This document shows positions 17,899 to 26,865 of a stretch of 64,000 nt of DNA, piece by piece. Positions within the stretch are counted from its first letter, which is position 1. Each line of letters opens with the position of its first letter. The notes below the pieces were generated by a model. The model had not been told where the DNA came from, ran no database searches, and worked only from the letters and a program-made list of their open reading frames with translations. This stretch comes from Parafrankia discariae. Its GTDB lineage: Bacteria; Actinomycetota; Actinomycetes; Frankiales; Frankiaceae. Position numbers and translations under genes: made by a program. Location of the stretch: positions 290,123 to 354,122 of the forward strand of contig NZ_KB891219.1 of NCBI RefSeq assembly GCF_000373365.1. The letters are read 5' to 3'.

Positions 17899-18140
17899 GG
17901 TGGTCACCGGGCCAGGGGTGTCGTCGATCAGCGGACACGAGCAGGGTCGCATCCGCCACCGACAGTTCTCATCTCCGCTGGTCAGGGGCCTTCGCGGGGC
18001 CAGGGGCCGCGGGCGGGCCCGGGACACCGGCGATACCGGCGATCATGACGCCTTTTCCGACCACGGTGTTCCGCGGAACACCGTGGCCCGTGGAGCCGCC
18101 GAGCCCCGGAGCAGCCTCCGGGCCCGATCCGCTCGGTGGG

Positions 18141-19145
18141 TCAGCTCTGCCAGGCGGTCTCCGAGACGGGGGAGCGCCCGAGAAGGGGACGCCACCAGGC
18201 CTCGTTGTCGCGGTACCAGCCGATAGTGGCCTTCATCCCGTCGGCGAAGCTGATCCGCGGCTCCCAGCCGAGGGTCGTCCGCAGCTTGCCGGAGTCCAGC
18301 AGGTAGCGGCGGTCGTGGGAGGGGCGGTCCGGCACGATCGTCTTCAGCGAGGCGGGCAGGCCGAGCTCGCCGAGGATCAGGTCGGCGATGGTCTCGATGT
18401 CAGCCTCGATGCCGGAGCCGACGTGGTAGGTCTCACCCACAGTGCCGCGCTCGAGCACCGCCTCGATGGCCCGGCAGTGGTCCACCACGTGCAGCCACTC
18501 CCGTCGGTTCTTCGTGGAGGCGTAGAGCGGCAGCGACTGGCCCTGCAACGCCCGCGTCACGAACAGCGGGATGACCTTCTCCGGGAACTGGAACGGCCCG
18601 TAGTTGTTCGAGCAGTTGGTGATGGTGACCGGTAGGCCGTAGGTGTAGCCGTAGGAGCGCACGGCGTGGTCCGAGCCGGCCTTGGCGGCGTTGTACGGCG
18701 TCCGGGGCAGGTAGGGGGAGTCCTCGGTGAAGGCGCCGGGGTCGTCGAGGTCCATGTCGCCGTAGACCTCGCAGGTGGAGATCTGGTGGAAACGCGCGAC
18801 GCCGACGGTCCGGGCCGCCTCCAGCAGGGTCTGCGTGCCCATGACGTTGGTGGAGAAGAACTCGCCCGGACGGATGATCGCCAGACTGTTGTGGGACTCG
18901 GCGGCGAAGTTGACCACGACGTCCACCCGGTGCTCGCGCAGCGTGGACTCGATGAGCTCACGGTCGCGGATGTCGCCGTGGACGAAGGTGATCCCGTCCT
19001 CGAGGTCGGCGAGGTTCTCCCGGCAGCCCGCGTAGGTCAGCGCGTCGAGCGCGACCACCCGGTCGCCGGGGTGGGTCCCCAGCCAGTACCGGACGAAGTT
19101 GGACCCGATGAAACCGGCGGCCCCGGTCACCAGCAGAGTGGTCAT
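18141..19145 (-). CDS. rfbB: RmlB-like dTDP-glucose 4,6-dehydratase with altered active site
   Basis: 334-residue extended SDR enzyme of the nucleotide-sugar 4,6-dehydratase group. NAD-binding TGAAGFIGSNFV (residues 7-18) and the Y151-x-x-x-K155 pair are present. In RmlB the catalytic triplet is T-D-E; here it is T124-C125-E126 (QISTCEVYGD), so the general-acid aspartate is a cysteine. The usual ESHVDRSI is ESHNSLAI. The enzyme is therefore either a subfamily with modified chemistry or acts on another sugar nucleotide. No other rml genes adjoin it; glycosyltransferases lie 36 kb away. Start ATG 19145. Confidence 0.85.
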   Translation of the reverse strand: MTTLLVTGAAGFIGSNFVRYWLGTHPGDRVVALDALTYAGCRENLADLEDGITFVHGDIRDRELIESTLREHRVDVVVNFAAESHNSLAIIRPGEFFSTNVMGTQTLLEAARTVGVARFHQISTCEVYGDMDLDDPGAFTEDSPYLPRTPYNAAKAGSDHAVRSYGYTYGLPVTITNCSNNYGPFQFPEKVIPLFVTRALQGQSLPLYASTKNRREWLHVVDHCRAIEAVLERGTVGETYHVGSGIEADIETIADLILGELGLPASLKTIVPDRPSHDRRYLLDSGKLRTTLGWEPRISFADGMKATIGWYRDNEAWWRPLLGRSPVSETAWQS

Positions 19146-19284
19146 CGTTCGCCTTTCGGTGCGTCGTTCGATGCGTCGTCGCAGCGGTCGCCCCTACATA
19201 CTTCCGCATGCCCGCGCGGATCGGCGGCATGGGCGCGGTCACGACGACATTCGCAGGTAACACGGAGCACCTACGCTCCTCGGC

Positions 19285-20880
19285 GTGGCGGACCTTTTCG
19301 AGGGGTATCCGGTGGAGGTCGCGGCAGCGGCCGCCTGGGACGAGGTCTTCGACGCGGCGCATCGCCCCCGGGAGGTGTACACCGCCCTGCACGACGCGTT
19401 GCAGCCGCTGAGCAGCTCCGACCTGGCGGCCCGCAAGATCGCGCTCGACCGTGCCTTCCGGGACGCCGGCATCACCTTCAACCTGTTCGGCGAGGAGCGG
19501 CCGTTCCCGCTGGACCTGGTGCCCAGGCTGCTCTCCTGCGACGAGTGGGACGTCATCGAGCGGGGCGTGACCCAGCGGGTGCGTGCGCTCGAGGCGTTCC
19601 TCGACGACGTCTACGGGCGCGCCGACGTCCTCGCGGACGGCATCGTGCCCCGCCGGCTGGTGCTGTCCAGCTCGCACTTCCACCGGGCGGCGCACGGCAT
19701 CGACCCGCCGAACGGCGTCCGCGCGCATGTCAGCGGCATCGACCTGGTGCGGGACGAGCGCGGCCACTTCCGGGTGCTTGAGGACAACGTCCGGGTCCCG
19801 TCCGGGGTCAGCTACGTCATCGAGAACCGCCGCGCGATGACCCGGGTGTTCCCGGAGCTGTTCTCCACCCACCGGGTGCGCCCGGTCGCCGACTACGCCA
19901 CCCACCTGCTGCACGCGCTGCGCGCCGCGGCACCCCCGGAGGTCGCCGACCCGACCGTCGTGGTGCTCACCCCGGGCGTGTACAACGCCGCCTACTTCGA
20001 GCATGCACTGCTCGCCCGCCAGATGGGCGTCGAACTCGTCGAGGGCCGTGATCTCTCCGTCCGGAACAACCGGGTCACCATGCGCACCACCGAGGGTGAC
20101 CATCCGGTGCACGTGGTCTACCGCCGGGTCGACGACGACTGGCTCGACCCGCTGCACTTCCGTCCCGAGTCGATGGTCGGCTGCGCGGGTCTGCTGAACG
20201 CGGCCCGGACCGGGAACGTGACGATCGCGAACGCGGTCGGCAACGGGGTCGCCGACGACAAGCTGATGTACACCTACGTCCCGGACCTCATCCGTTACTA
20301 CCTCGGTGAGGAGCCGGCACTCGACAACGTCGACACCTTCCGGCTGGAGGACCCGGACCAGCGTGCCCACGTGCTGGACAACCTCGAGTCCCTGGTCGTC
20401 AAGCCGGTCGACGGCTCCGGTGGCAAGGGGATCGTGATCGGCCCGCAGGCCACCGAGGCCGAGCTGGTGGAGCTGCGCGCCCGGGTGCTCGCCGACCCGC
20501 GCGGGTGGATCGCGCAGCGGGTGGTGAAGCTGTCGACCTCGCCGACCCTGGCCGACGACCGCCTCGGGCCGCGCCACGTCGACCTCCGGCCGTTCGCGGT
20601 GAACGACGGGAACCGGATCTGGGTGCTGCCCGGCGGGCTGACCCGGGTCGCGCTGCCCCGTGGCAGCCTGGTCGTGAACTCCAGCCAGGGCGGTGGTTCG
20701 AAGGACACCTGGGTGCTCGCCCCCGAGCGGGTCGCACCGGAGGAGGCCGCGCTCCTGCGCCGGCGGTCCGGCCTGACGCAGGCGGTCGCCGCCGGGCCCG
20801 ACCTCGGCCCGCACTCGTCCGACGAGCAGCAACAACAGCAGTCCGAGCAGCAGAACCAGCAGGGGGGCGGGCTGTGCTGA
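19285..20880 (+). CDS. Circularly permuted ATP-grasp type 2 protein
   Basis: 531-residue member of the CP_ATPgrasp_2 (DUF404/DUF407) family, a predicted ATP-dependent carboxylate-amine ligase with permuted ATP-grasp fold. Recognisable blocks are VSGIDLVRDERGHFRVLEDNVRVPSGVSYVIENR, the basic KPVDGSGGKGIVIGP nucleotide-binding loop and RHVDLRPFAVNDG. It heads a three-gene set with alpha-E and transglutaminase-like genes that is widely conserved; a peptide- or polyamine-ligating role has been proposed but I know of no proof. Start is GTG 19285. The C-terminus ends in a glutamine-rich tail (about 11 Gln in 20 residues, 20821-20865) that looks like a slippage-prone repeat. Confidence 0.9.
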   Translation: MADLFEGYPVEVAAAAAWDEVFDAAHRPREVYTALHDALQPLSSSDLAARKIALDRAFRDAGITFNLFGEERPFPLDLVPRLLSCDEWDVIERGVTQRVRALEAFLDDVYGRADVLADGIVPRRLVLSSSHFHRAAHGIDPPNGVRAHVSGIDLVRDERGHFRVLEDNVRVPSGVSYVIENRRAMTRVFPELFSTHRVRPVADYATHLLHALRAAAPPEVADPTVVVLTPGVYNAAYFEHALLARQMGVELVEGRDLSVRNNRVTMRTTEGDHPVHVVYRRVDDDWLDPLHFRPESMVGCAGLLNAARTGNVTIANAVGNGVADDKLMYTYVPDLIRYYLGEEPALDNVDTFRLEDPDQRAHVLDNLESLVVKPVDGSGGKGIVIGPQATEAELVELRARVLADPRGWIAQRVVKLSTSPTLADDRLGPRHVDLRPFAVNDGNRIWVLPGGLTRVALPRGSLVVNSSQGGGSKDTWVLAPERVAPEEAALLRRRSGLTQAVAAGPDLGPHSSDEQQQQQSEQQNQQGGGLC

Positions 20881-21818
20881 GCCGCATCGCGGAGTCGCTG
20901 TTCTGGATCGGCCGCTACGCCGAGCGGGCCGAGTGCACCGCGCGCATCCTGGACGTCCACGTCCACCGGGTGCTCGAGGACCCGTGGCTGGACGAGACGT
21001 CGGCCGGGGCCGAGCTGCTCGCCGTGATGGGTGTCGCCGACCGGGCCGGCCCCGCGGACTCCCGGTACGTCACCGAGGTACTCGCCTACGAGGCCGCGAA
21101 CGCCTCCAGCATCCGCGGGTCGCTCTCCGCGGCGCGGGAGAACGCCCGTGGTGCCCGGGTCGTGGTCTCCAGCGACGTGTGGGAGTGCCTGAACGCGACC
21201 TGGAACGACCTGCCGCACACCGAGGAGCTCGCCCGCCGGATGGGCCCGCACGTGTACTTCCGCTATGTGCGGGAGCGCACGGCGATGCTGGCCGGGCTGG
21301 TCGACGCCACCCTCGCCCGCGACGACGGCTGGCGTTTCCTGGTGCTCGGGCGCAGCCTGGAGCGGGTCGACATGACCGCCCGGCTGCTGTCGTCGAGCAT
21401 CAGCGACGACCCGAGCTCGCAGAGCTGGGTCAGCCTGCTGCGCTCGTGCGGTGCGCACGAGGCCTACCTGCGCACCTACCGGCGGGCGGTGGACGCGGCC
21501 CGGGTCGCGGAGTTTCTGCTGCTGGACCGGCTCTTCCCACGGTCGATCTACTGGTCACTGGCGCTCGCCGAGCAGATCCTCGCCGAGCTGGACACCAGCC
21601 GCGGCCTGGTCCGGGCGACGGTGGACGACGCCGCCCGGCGCACCGTCGGGCGGGCCCGCACCGAGCTGGAGTTCCGCAGCATCGACGAGCTCGTCGCGGA
21701 GATGCCCGACCTGCTGGCCGCCCTGCAGCGGACCTGCTCGGCGGTCAGCGCGGCCGTCACCACCCGCTACTTCGCCCGGGACAGTCCGCGCACCTGGGCG
21801 AGCGAGGTGCCGGCCTGA
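20874..21818 (+). CDS. Alpha-E domain protein (DUF403)
   Basis: 314-residue all-helical alpha-E protein. The start LSRIAESLFWIGRYAERAECTARILDV is the family hallmark, and repeats of the type FLLLDRLFPRSIYWSLALAEQIL follow. Biochemical role unknown; it always travels with the circularly permuted ATP-grasp, suggesting a complex or shared pathway. It starts at GTG 20874, 7 bp inside the upstream gene, so translation is coupled. Confidence 0.92.
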   Translation: MLSRIAESLFWIGRYAERAECTARILDVHVHRVLEDPWLDETSAGAELLAVMGVADRAGPADSRYVTEVLAYEAANASSIRGSLSAARENARGARVVVSSDVWECLNATWNDLPHTEELARRMGPHVYFRYVRERTAMLAGLVDATLARDDGWRFLVLGRSLERVDMTARLLSSSISDDPSSQSWVSLLRSCGAHEAYLRTYRRAVDAARVAEFLLLDRLFPRSIYWSLALAEQILAELDTSRGLVRATVDDAARRTVGRARTELEFRSIDELVAEMPDLLAALQRTCSAVSAAVTTRYFARDSPRTWASEVPA

Positions 21819-21858
21819 TGGGTTGCGCTGGCCTGATGGGACGAAGGGGAAAGCAGCA

Positions 21859-22704
21859 ATGAGCTGGCAGATCCGGATCGAGCACTCGACGGGCTACCGG
21901 TACGCCAGCCCGGTGATCTCCTCGTACAACGAGGCCCGGATCATCCCGCAGACCGGGGACCGCCAGCTCACGCTCGAGGCGACCGTCCGCACCGAGCCCG
22001 CCTCGACCACCTACCGGTACTGGGACTACTGGGGGACCCAGGTCACCGCCTTCGACCTGCACACTCCGCACACCGAGCTGATCGTCACCGGGCGCTCGGT
22101 CGTGCAGACGGCGCCCGCCCCGGCGCGGCCCACGGACGTCCCCGGTTGGGACGGCCTCACCGACGACCGTGTCGCGGACCGGTTCGTCGAGTTCGTCCGG
22201 CCGACCGTCTCGACGCCGGAGCACCCGGAGCTGCTGGCCGCGGCCCGCGAGCTCGCCGCCGCCAACGCTCCCGCGGACTTCCTGCCCGCGGTCGGCGACT
22301 GGGTGCGGGAGAAGCTGCGCTACCAGCCTGGCACGACCGAGGTGCGCACCTCGGCCGTCGAGGCGTGGCAGCAGGGGGTGGGCGTCTGCCAGGACTTCGC
22401 CCACCTGGCGCTCGTCCTGATGCGCGCCGCCGGGATGCCGGCCCGGTACGTGTCGGGCTACCAGCATCCTTCGGCGGACGCCGCGGTGGGGGAGACCGTC
22501 AGCGGGCAGAGCCATGCCTGGGTCGAGGGCTGGCTGGGCGAGTGGTGGGGCTTCGACCCGACCAACGGCGTGCCCGCGGGCGAGCAGCATGTGGTGGTCG
22601 CCCGCGGGCGGGACTACAACGACGTCCCACCGATGTTCGGCGTGTACTCCGGTGGTGCCTCGACGTCCCTGGGCGTGACCGTCTCGGTGACCCGTCTGGG
22701 CTGA
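21859..22704 (+). CDS. Transglutaminase-like cysteine protease of the ATP-grasp cluster
   Basis: 281-residue protein with the bacterial transglutaminase N-terminal domain (IRIEHSTGYRYASPVISSYNEARIIP) and a transglutaminase-like core. The catalytic triad is visible: Cys in GVCQDFAHL, His in SHAWVE and Asp in FDPTNG. It lacks a signal peptide, so it acts in the cytoplasm, probably hydrolysing or ligating peptides made with the ATP-grasp and alpha-E partners (inference from gene linkage). ATG 21859 is preceded by GAAGGGGAAAG. Confidence 0.92.
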   Translation: MSWQIRIEHSTGYRYASPVISSYNEARIIPQTGDRQLTLEATVRTEPASTTYRYWDYWGTQVTAFDLHTPHTELIVTGRSVVQTAPAPARPTDVPGWDGLTDDRVADRFVEFVRPTVSTPEHPELLAAARELAAANAPADFLPAVGDWVREKLRYQPGTTEVRTSAVEAWQQGVGVCQDFAHLALVLMRAAGMPARYVSGYQHPSADAAVGETVSGQSHAWVEGWLGEWWGFDPTNGVPAGEQHVVVARGRDYNDVPPMFGVYSGGASTSLGVTVSVTRLG

Positions 22705-22744
22705 GCGGCGCGGGTGGGACGGGCGGCCGGGAGGACCCGGGCGG

Positions 22745-23308
22745 TCAGGAGGACTTGATGGCCGAGACGTCCAGCTCGATCTTGACCTTGTCGCTGATGA
22801 GCACGCCGCCGGTCTCGAGGACGGCGTTGTAGGTCAGGCCGAACTCCTTGCGGCTGATGCTCGTCGTGCCGGTGAAGCCCGCGCGGACGTTGCCGAACGG
22901 GTCCTTGGAGCTGCCCTCGAAGGTGATCGCGAGCTCGACCGGCCGGGTCACCCCGCGGATCGTGAGGTCGCCGGAGAGCACGTAGCTGTCCTCGTCCTTG
23001 CCGAGCTTCGCGCCGGTGCTGACGAAGGTGATGGTCGGGAACTGCTCGACGTCGAGCAGGTCGGCCGACTTGACGTGCCCGTCGCGGTCGGCCACGCCGG
23101 TGTCGAAGCTGGCCGTCTCGATGGTGACCGACGCGGTGGACGCCGTCGGGTTCGCGCCGTCGAGCTCGAGGGCGCCCTGCACGGCGTTGAACTGCCCGCG
23201 GACCGTCGTGACCATCGCGTGGCGCGCGGCGAAGCCGATCCGGGTGTGCGCGGGGTCGAGCGTCCAGGTACCGGTGAGGTCGGTCAGGACGGGGGCGGGA
23301 GCGGTCAT
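22745..23308 (-). CDS. YceI family protein
   Basis: 187-residue lipocalin-like protein that, in the family, binds polyisoprenoids or other amphiphiles. Typical motifs are LTGTWTLDPAHTRIGFAARHAMVTTVRGQF, SADLLDVEQFPTITFVST and the end block VKIELDVSAIK. No signal peptide is present, so it is cytosolic, unlike E. coli YceI. Start is ATG 23308 with GAGGAG 7 nt upstream; the open frame extends to 23398 but has no homology. Convergent with the transglutaminase gene. Confidence 0.92.
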   Translation of the reverse strand: MTAPAPVLTDLTGTWTLDPAHTRIGFAARHAMVTTVRGQFNAVQGALELDGANPTASTASVTIETASFDTGVADRDGHVKSADLLDVEQFPTITFVSTGAKLGKDEDSYVLSGDLTIRGVTRPVELAITFEGSSKDPFGNVRAGFTGTTSISRKEFGLTYNAVLETGGVLISDKVKIELDVSAIKSS

Positions 23309-23496
23309 CGTGCTCTCCTCTGAGTGCGTGGGCCGGGTGGCTGGTGGTGCCGTCATGCACGTTACTTGCGTGCGCAACCAAAGTGGACGGCGGGTCATTC
23401 CAGCTCCCCGGTCCGCGGCCCTGTGGATGAGAACTGGTCATCCACATCCGCTCCGCCTCGGCCCGGACGAACCCTCCCGGCTCCTACCTTGCGTGC

Positions 23497-24411
23497 ATGA
23501 CTCGAAATGGCTGGAATCAGAGCGACCGAGCCCAGGACAGCTGGGTCCAGGACGACGAGGTCCAGGACGACGAGGTCTGGGAGGGCGGGGGCTGGGGCGC
23601 CGATAACGGCGATGGCGATGGCGAGCGGGACGTGGGCCGGGCGGACACCCACGGCTCGCGGGCGCGGCGGGCTGTCGCCGCTCGCCTCCCGCCGACGCTG
23701 CGGCATGTGGTCCTCGCCCCGACGGCCCGGGCGGCGCTGGTGCTGGTACTGGTGGCAGTCGCGGCGGCGGCCGTGGTCGGCTGGCTGACCTGGCGCGACC
23801 GGCCGGTGGCCCTCCAACCGAGCGCGGCGGCGGCCGGTGCCCCGGGGTCCGGCGAGACCACCCGGAGCCCAGCGGCGACGCCGCCCGCGGCTGCGGAGTC
23901 CGGCGCCCCGGACTCCGCGGCGCCGGAGTCCGCGGCACCGGAGGTGGTCGTGGACGTCGCCGGGCGGGTGGCGCGCCCCGGGGTCGTGCGCCTGCCGGCC
24001 GGTTCCCGGGTGGTGGACGCCGTCGAGCGGGCCGGTGGTGTGCTGCCCGGCACCGACACGACGGGGCTGGCACTGGCCAGGCTCCTCGCGGATGGTGAAC
24101 AGATCCTGGTCGACGGGCGGCCGGGACCCGCGACGCCGCCCCCGGAGGCAGCCGGTGGCGGCCCGTCCTCCGGGTCGGCCGGCGGTTCCGCGGGAGGTGC
24201 CGGGGGAGGTTCGCCGGGCCAGCCGCTGGACCTGAACACCGCGACACTGGAACAGCTGGATACCCTGCCCGGCGTGGGTCCGGTGCTGGCCCAACGGATC
24301 ATCGACTGGCGGGCGGCGAACGGGCCCTTCACCTCGCCCGACCAGCTCGGTGAGGTCACCGGTGTCGGTGACCGGCGGCTGGCGGACCTGATGCCTCTGG
24401 TGACGGCCTGA
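23497..24411 (+). CDS. comEA: DNA-binding competence protein ComEA
   Basis: 304-residue membrane-anchored DNA receptor of natural transformation. An acidic N-terminus contains a VQDDEVQDDEV repeat, then one transmembrane segment (residues about 79-97), an Ala/Pro/Ser-rich linker with short repeats, an SLBB domain (VVVDVAGRVARPGVVRLPAGSRVVDAVERAGG) and the C-terminal helix-hairpin-helix pair LDLNTATLEQLDTLPGVGPVLAQRIIDWR...GVGDRRLADLMPLV. It shares one base with comEC downstream. Competence is not established for this group; the genes are conserved anyway. Confidence 0.93.
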   Translation: MTRNGWNQSDRAQDSWVQDDEVQDDEVWEGGGWGADNGDGDGERDVGRADTHGSRARRAVAARLPPTLRHVVLAPTARAALVLVLVAVAAAAVVGWLTWRDRPVALQPSAAAAGAPGSGETTRSPAATPPAAAESGAPDSAAPESAAPEVVVDVAGRVARPGVVRLPAGSRVVDAVERAGGVLPGTDTTGLALARLLADGEQILVDGRPGPATPPPEAAGGGPSSGSAGGSAGGAGGGSPGQPLDLNTATLEQLDTLPGVGPVLAQRIIDWRAANGPFTSPDQLGEVTGVGDRRLADLMPLVTA

Positions 24412-26864
24412 TGGTCGCCGTCGCGATGGAGACCGGGCTCGGCCTGCCGAGCGGCTCCGACCCGGCGCGAGAGGGTCCGCTGGACCTCCGTCTGGTCGTT
24501 CCGGCCGCCGCGGCCTGGGGCGGGGCGGCGGCGGCCGGGTACTGGGGCCCCGGGCCGGTGTTCCTCGGCGCCGCCGGCCTGGCGCTGTGCGGGTGTCCGG
24601 CAGGGGTTCTGATCGCGTTGCGCCGGGGTCCCGGTGGCCGGCTCGGCAGGCCGGGAGCGCTGGTCGGATTGGTCGCCCTGGCCTTCCTCGCGGCCGGGGT
24701 TCTCGTGGGTGGGGCGGCCGCGCGACCCCGGTTCGCCGGCCCGCTCGCCGAGCTGGCCCGGGCCCACCGGACCGTGGACGCCGAGGTCGTCCTCAGCGAC
24801 GACCCGAAGACCTCGGCCTCGGCGCCGGCCGCCGCTGCCGGCCCGCGGGAGGGACCGACGGTCACCGCCCGGGCCCGGCTGGTGGCCGTGACCGGCCCCG
24901 GCCGCCGGCTGCGGGCCTCGGTACCAGTGCTCCTGGTGGGGCGCGGCCCGGATCTCGCGAACTACCTGCCGGGGCAGCGGCTCGACGTGCGTGCCGGGCT
25001 GGCGCCGGCGGGCCCGGGTGACACGATCGCGGCGGTCCTGTTCGTCCGGGCGCCGCCGCGGGCGCGTGGAAGCCCGCCGGCCGTGCAACGGGTCGCCGGG
25101 TGGCTGCGGGCCGGACTGCGGGACGCCGCCGCGGTGGTGTCCCAGCCCGCCGGCGGGCTGTTGCCGGCGCTGGTCGTCGGCGACACCTCGGGCCTCGATC
25201 CCGGGCTGAAGGACGACTTCCGCGCCGCCGGGATGAGTCATCTGACCGCGGTGTCCGGCGCGAACCTCGCGATCACGGCCGGGACGGTGCTGTTCCTGCT
25301 CGGGCGGCTCCGGCTCGGGGCCCGCTCCAGGGCGGTCGCCGCGGCCCTGGTGGTCGTCGGGTTCGTGATCCTGGCCCGTCCGTCCGCCAGCGTGGTCCGG
25401 GCCGGAGCCATGGGTCTCGTCGGCCTGGTCGCCCTCGCCGCGGGTCGGCCCCGCGCGGTGCTGGCGGCGCTGGCGACCGCGGTCATCGCCGTCGTGCTGG
25501 TGGCCCCGGCGTTCGCGTTGTCCGCCGGGTTCGCGCTGTCGGTGCTCGCGACGACGGGGATGATCGTGTGGGGGCCGGGCTGGCGCGACGCGCTGGAGCG
25601 GGCCCGTGCGGTCGGTCGGCTCGGTGAGGTCGTGGCGGTGGCCGCCGCCGCCCAGCTCGCCTGCACTCCGGTGCTGGCCTGGCTCGGTGGGGGTGTCAGC
25701 CTCGTCGCGATCCCGGCGAACGTGGTGGCGGCGCCGGCGGTCGCGCCCGCCACCGTGCTCGGCGTGTCGGCGATGGCCGTCGCCGCCGTCAACGACCCGG
25801 TCGCCGCACTGCTCGCGCGGCTGGCGGGGCTGGCCTGCCGCTGGCTCGTGCTGGTCGCGGATGTCGCCGCCGGTGTCCCGGCGGGGACGATCGGTTGGCC
25901 GTCGGGGCCCGCGGGGGCGGCCGCCGCACTCGGCTGCGTGGTGCTGGTGGTGGCCCTGGCGCGGCGGCGCCCGACCCGTCGGCTGCTGGTGTCGGCGGTG
26001 GTGGGCCTGCTGGCGGCCCGGGTGCTCCTGCTGCCGAGGCTGGCGGGCTGGCCGCCGCCCGGCTGGCGGATCGTGGCCTGCGACGTGGGCCAGGGCGACG
26101 CGCTGGTCCTGCGCTCCGGGGCGGCCTCGGCGGTCGTGGTCGACGTGGGTCCCGATCTGGCGCTGATCGCCACCTGCCTGGACGACCTCGGTGTGCGCGA
26201 GGTACCGCTGGTCGTGCTCACCCATCTGCACGCCGATCACGCCGCCGGCCTGAGCGGGGTGGTGGGCCGGCTGCCGGTGGGGGAGCTGGTGGTGAGCCCG
26301 CTGCCCGAACCGGCCGACCAGTGGGACGCGGTCGAGCGCTCGGCGCGGGCGGCGGGCGTGCCGGTGCGGGCCGTCTCCGCCGGCGCCGTGGGGGAGACCG
26401 GAGCGGTCCGCTGGCGGGTGATCGGCCCGGAACGGGTCCTGCGGGGCACGGCCAGCGACCCGAACAACGCCAGCCTCGTCGTCCTGGCGGCGGTCGGCGG
26501 CGTGACGGTGCTGCTCACCGGGGATGCCGAGCCGCCGGAGCAGCGGCAGGTGGCGCGGCGCGGCCTCGGGCCCGTCGACGGCTTCGGGCCCGTCGACGTG
26601 CTCAAGGTGGCTCACCACGGGTCCGGGGACCAGCTGCCGGAGTTCCTCACCCGGACCGGCGCCGAGATAGCGCTGATCAGCGTCGGCGTCGACAACACCT
26701 ACGGGCATCCCGCGCCGAGCACGCTGGCCGGCCTGCGCGCGGCCGGGATGGCGGTGGCCCGCACCGACCTGAACGGCCCGGTGGCCGTTGTCGAGACGGC
26801 CGGCGGAGGGGTCCGGGCGGTGGCGCGCCGGCCCGGTCCGCGAGAGGGCGCGGCCGGCTCGTGA
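24411..26864 (+). CDS. comEC: ComEC/Rec2 DNA uptake channel
   Basis: 817-residue polytopic membrane protein. An N-terminal DUF4131-like region is followed by the Competence domain (GLLPALVVGDTSGLDPGLKDDFRAAGMSHLTAVSGANLAI) and many hydrophobic segments. The C-terminal metallo-beta-lactamase domain has HLHADH, starting DVGQGDALVLRSG, and LKVAHHGSGDQ; in this family it may degrade the non-transported strand. It overlaps comEA by one base and is followed by holA after 1 bp. Confidence 0.94.
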   Translation: MVAVAMETGLGLPSGSDPAREGPLDLRLVVPAAAAWGGAAAAGYWGPGPVFLGAAGLALCGCPAGVLIALRRGPGGRLGRPGALVGLVALAFLAAGVLVGGAAARPRFAGPLAELARAHRTVDAEVVLSDDPKTSASAPAAAAGPREGPTVTARARLVAVTGPGRRLRASVPVLLVGRGPDLANYLPGQRLDVRAGLAPAGPGDTIAAVLFVRAPPRARGSPPAVQRVAGWLRAGLRDAAAVVSQPAGGLLPALVVGDTSGLDPGLKDDFRAAGMSHLTAVSGANLAITAGTVLFLLGRLRLGARSRAVAAALVVVGFVILARPSASVVRAGAMGLVGLVALAAGRPRAVLAALATAVIAVVLVAPAFALSAGFALSVLATTGMIVWGPGWRDALERARAVGRLGEVVAVAAAAQLACTPVLAWLGGGVSLVAIPANVVAAPAVAPATVLGVSAMAVAAVNDPVAALLARLAGLACRWLVLVADVAAGVPAGTIGWPSGPAGAAAALGCVVLVVALARRRPTRRLLVSAVVGLLAARVLLLPRLAGWPPPGWRIVACDVGQGDALVLRSGAASAVVVDVGPDLALIATCLDDLGVREVPLVVLTHLHADHAAGLSGVVGRLPVGELVVSPLPEPADQWDAVERSARAAGVPVRAVSAGAVGETGAVRWRVIGPERVLRGTASDPNNASLVVLAAVGGVTVLLTGDAEPPEQRQVARRGLGPVDGFGPVDVLKVAHHGSGDQLPEFLTRTGAEIALISVGVDNTYGHPAPSTLAGLRAAGMAVARTDLNGPVAVVETAGGGVRAVARRPGPREGAAGS

Positions 26865-26865
26865 C

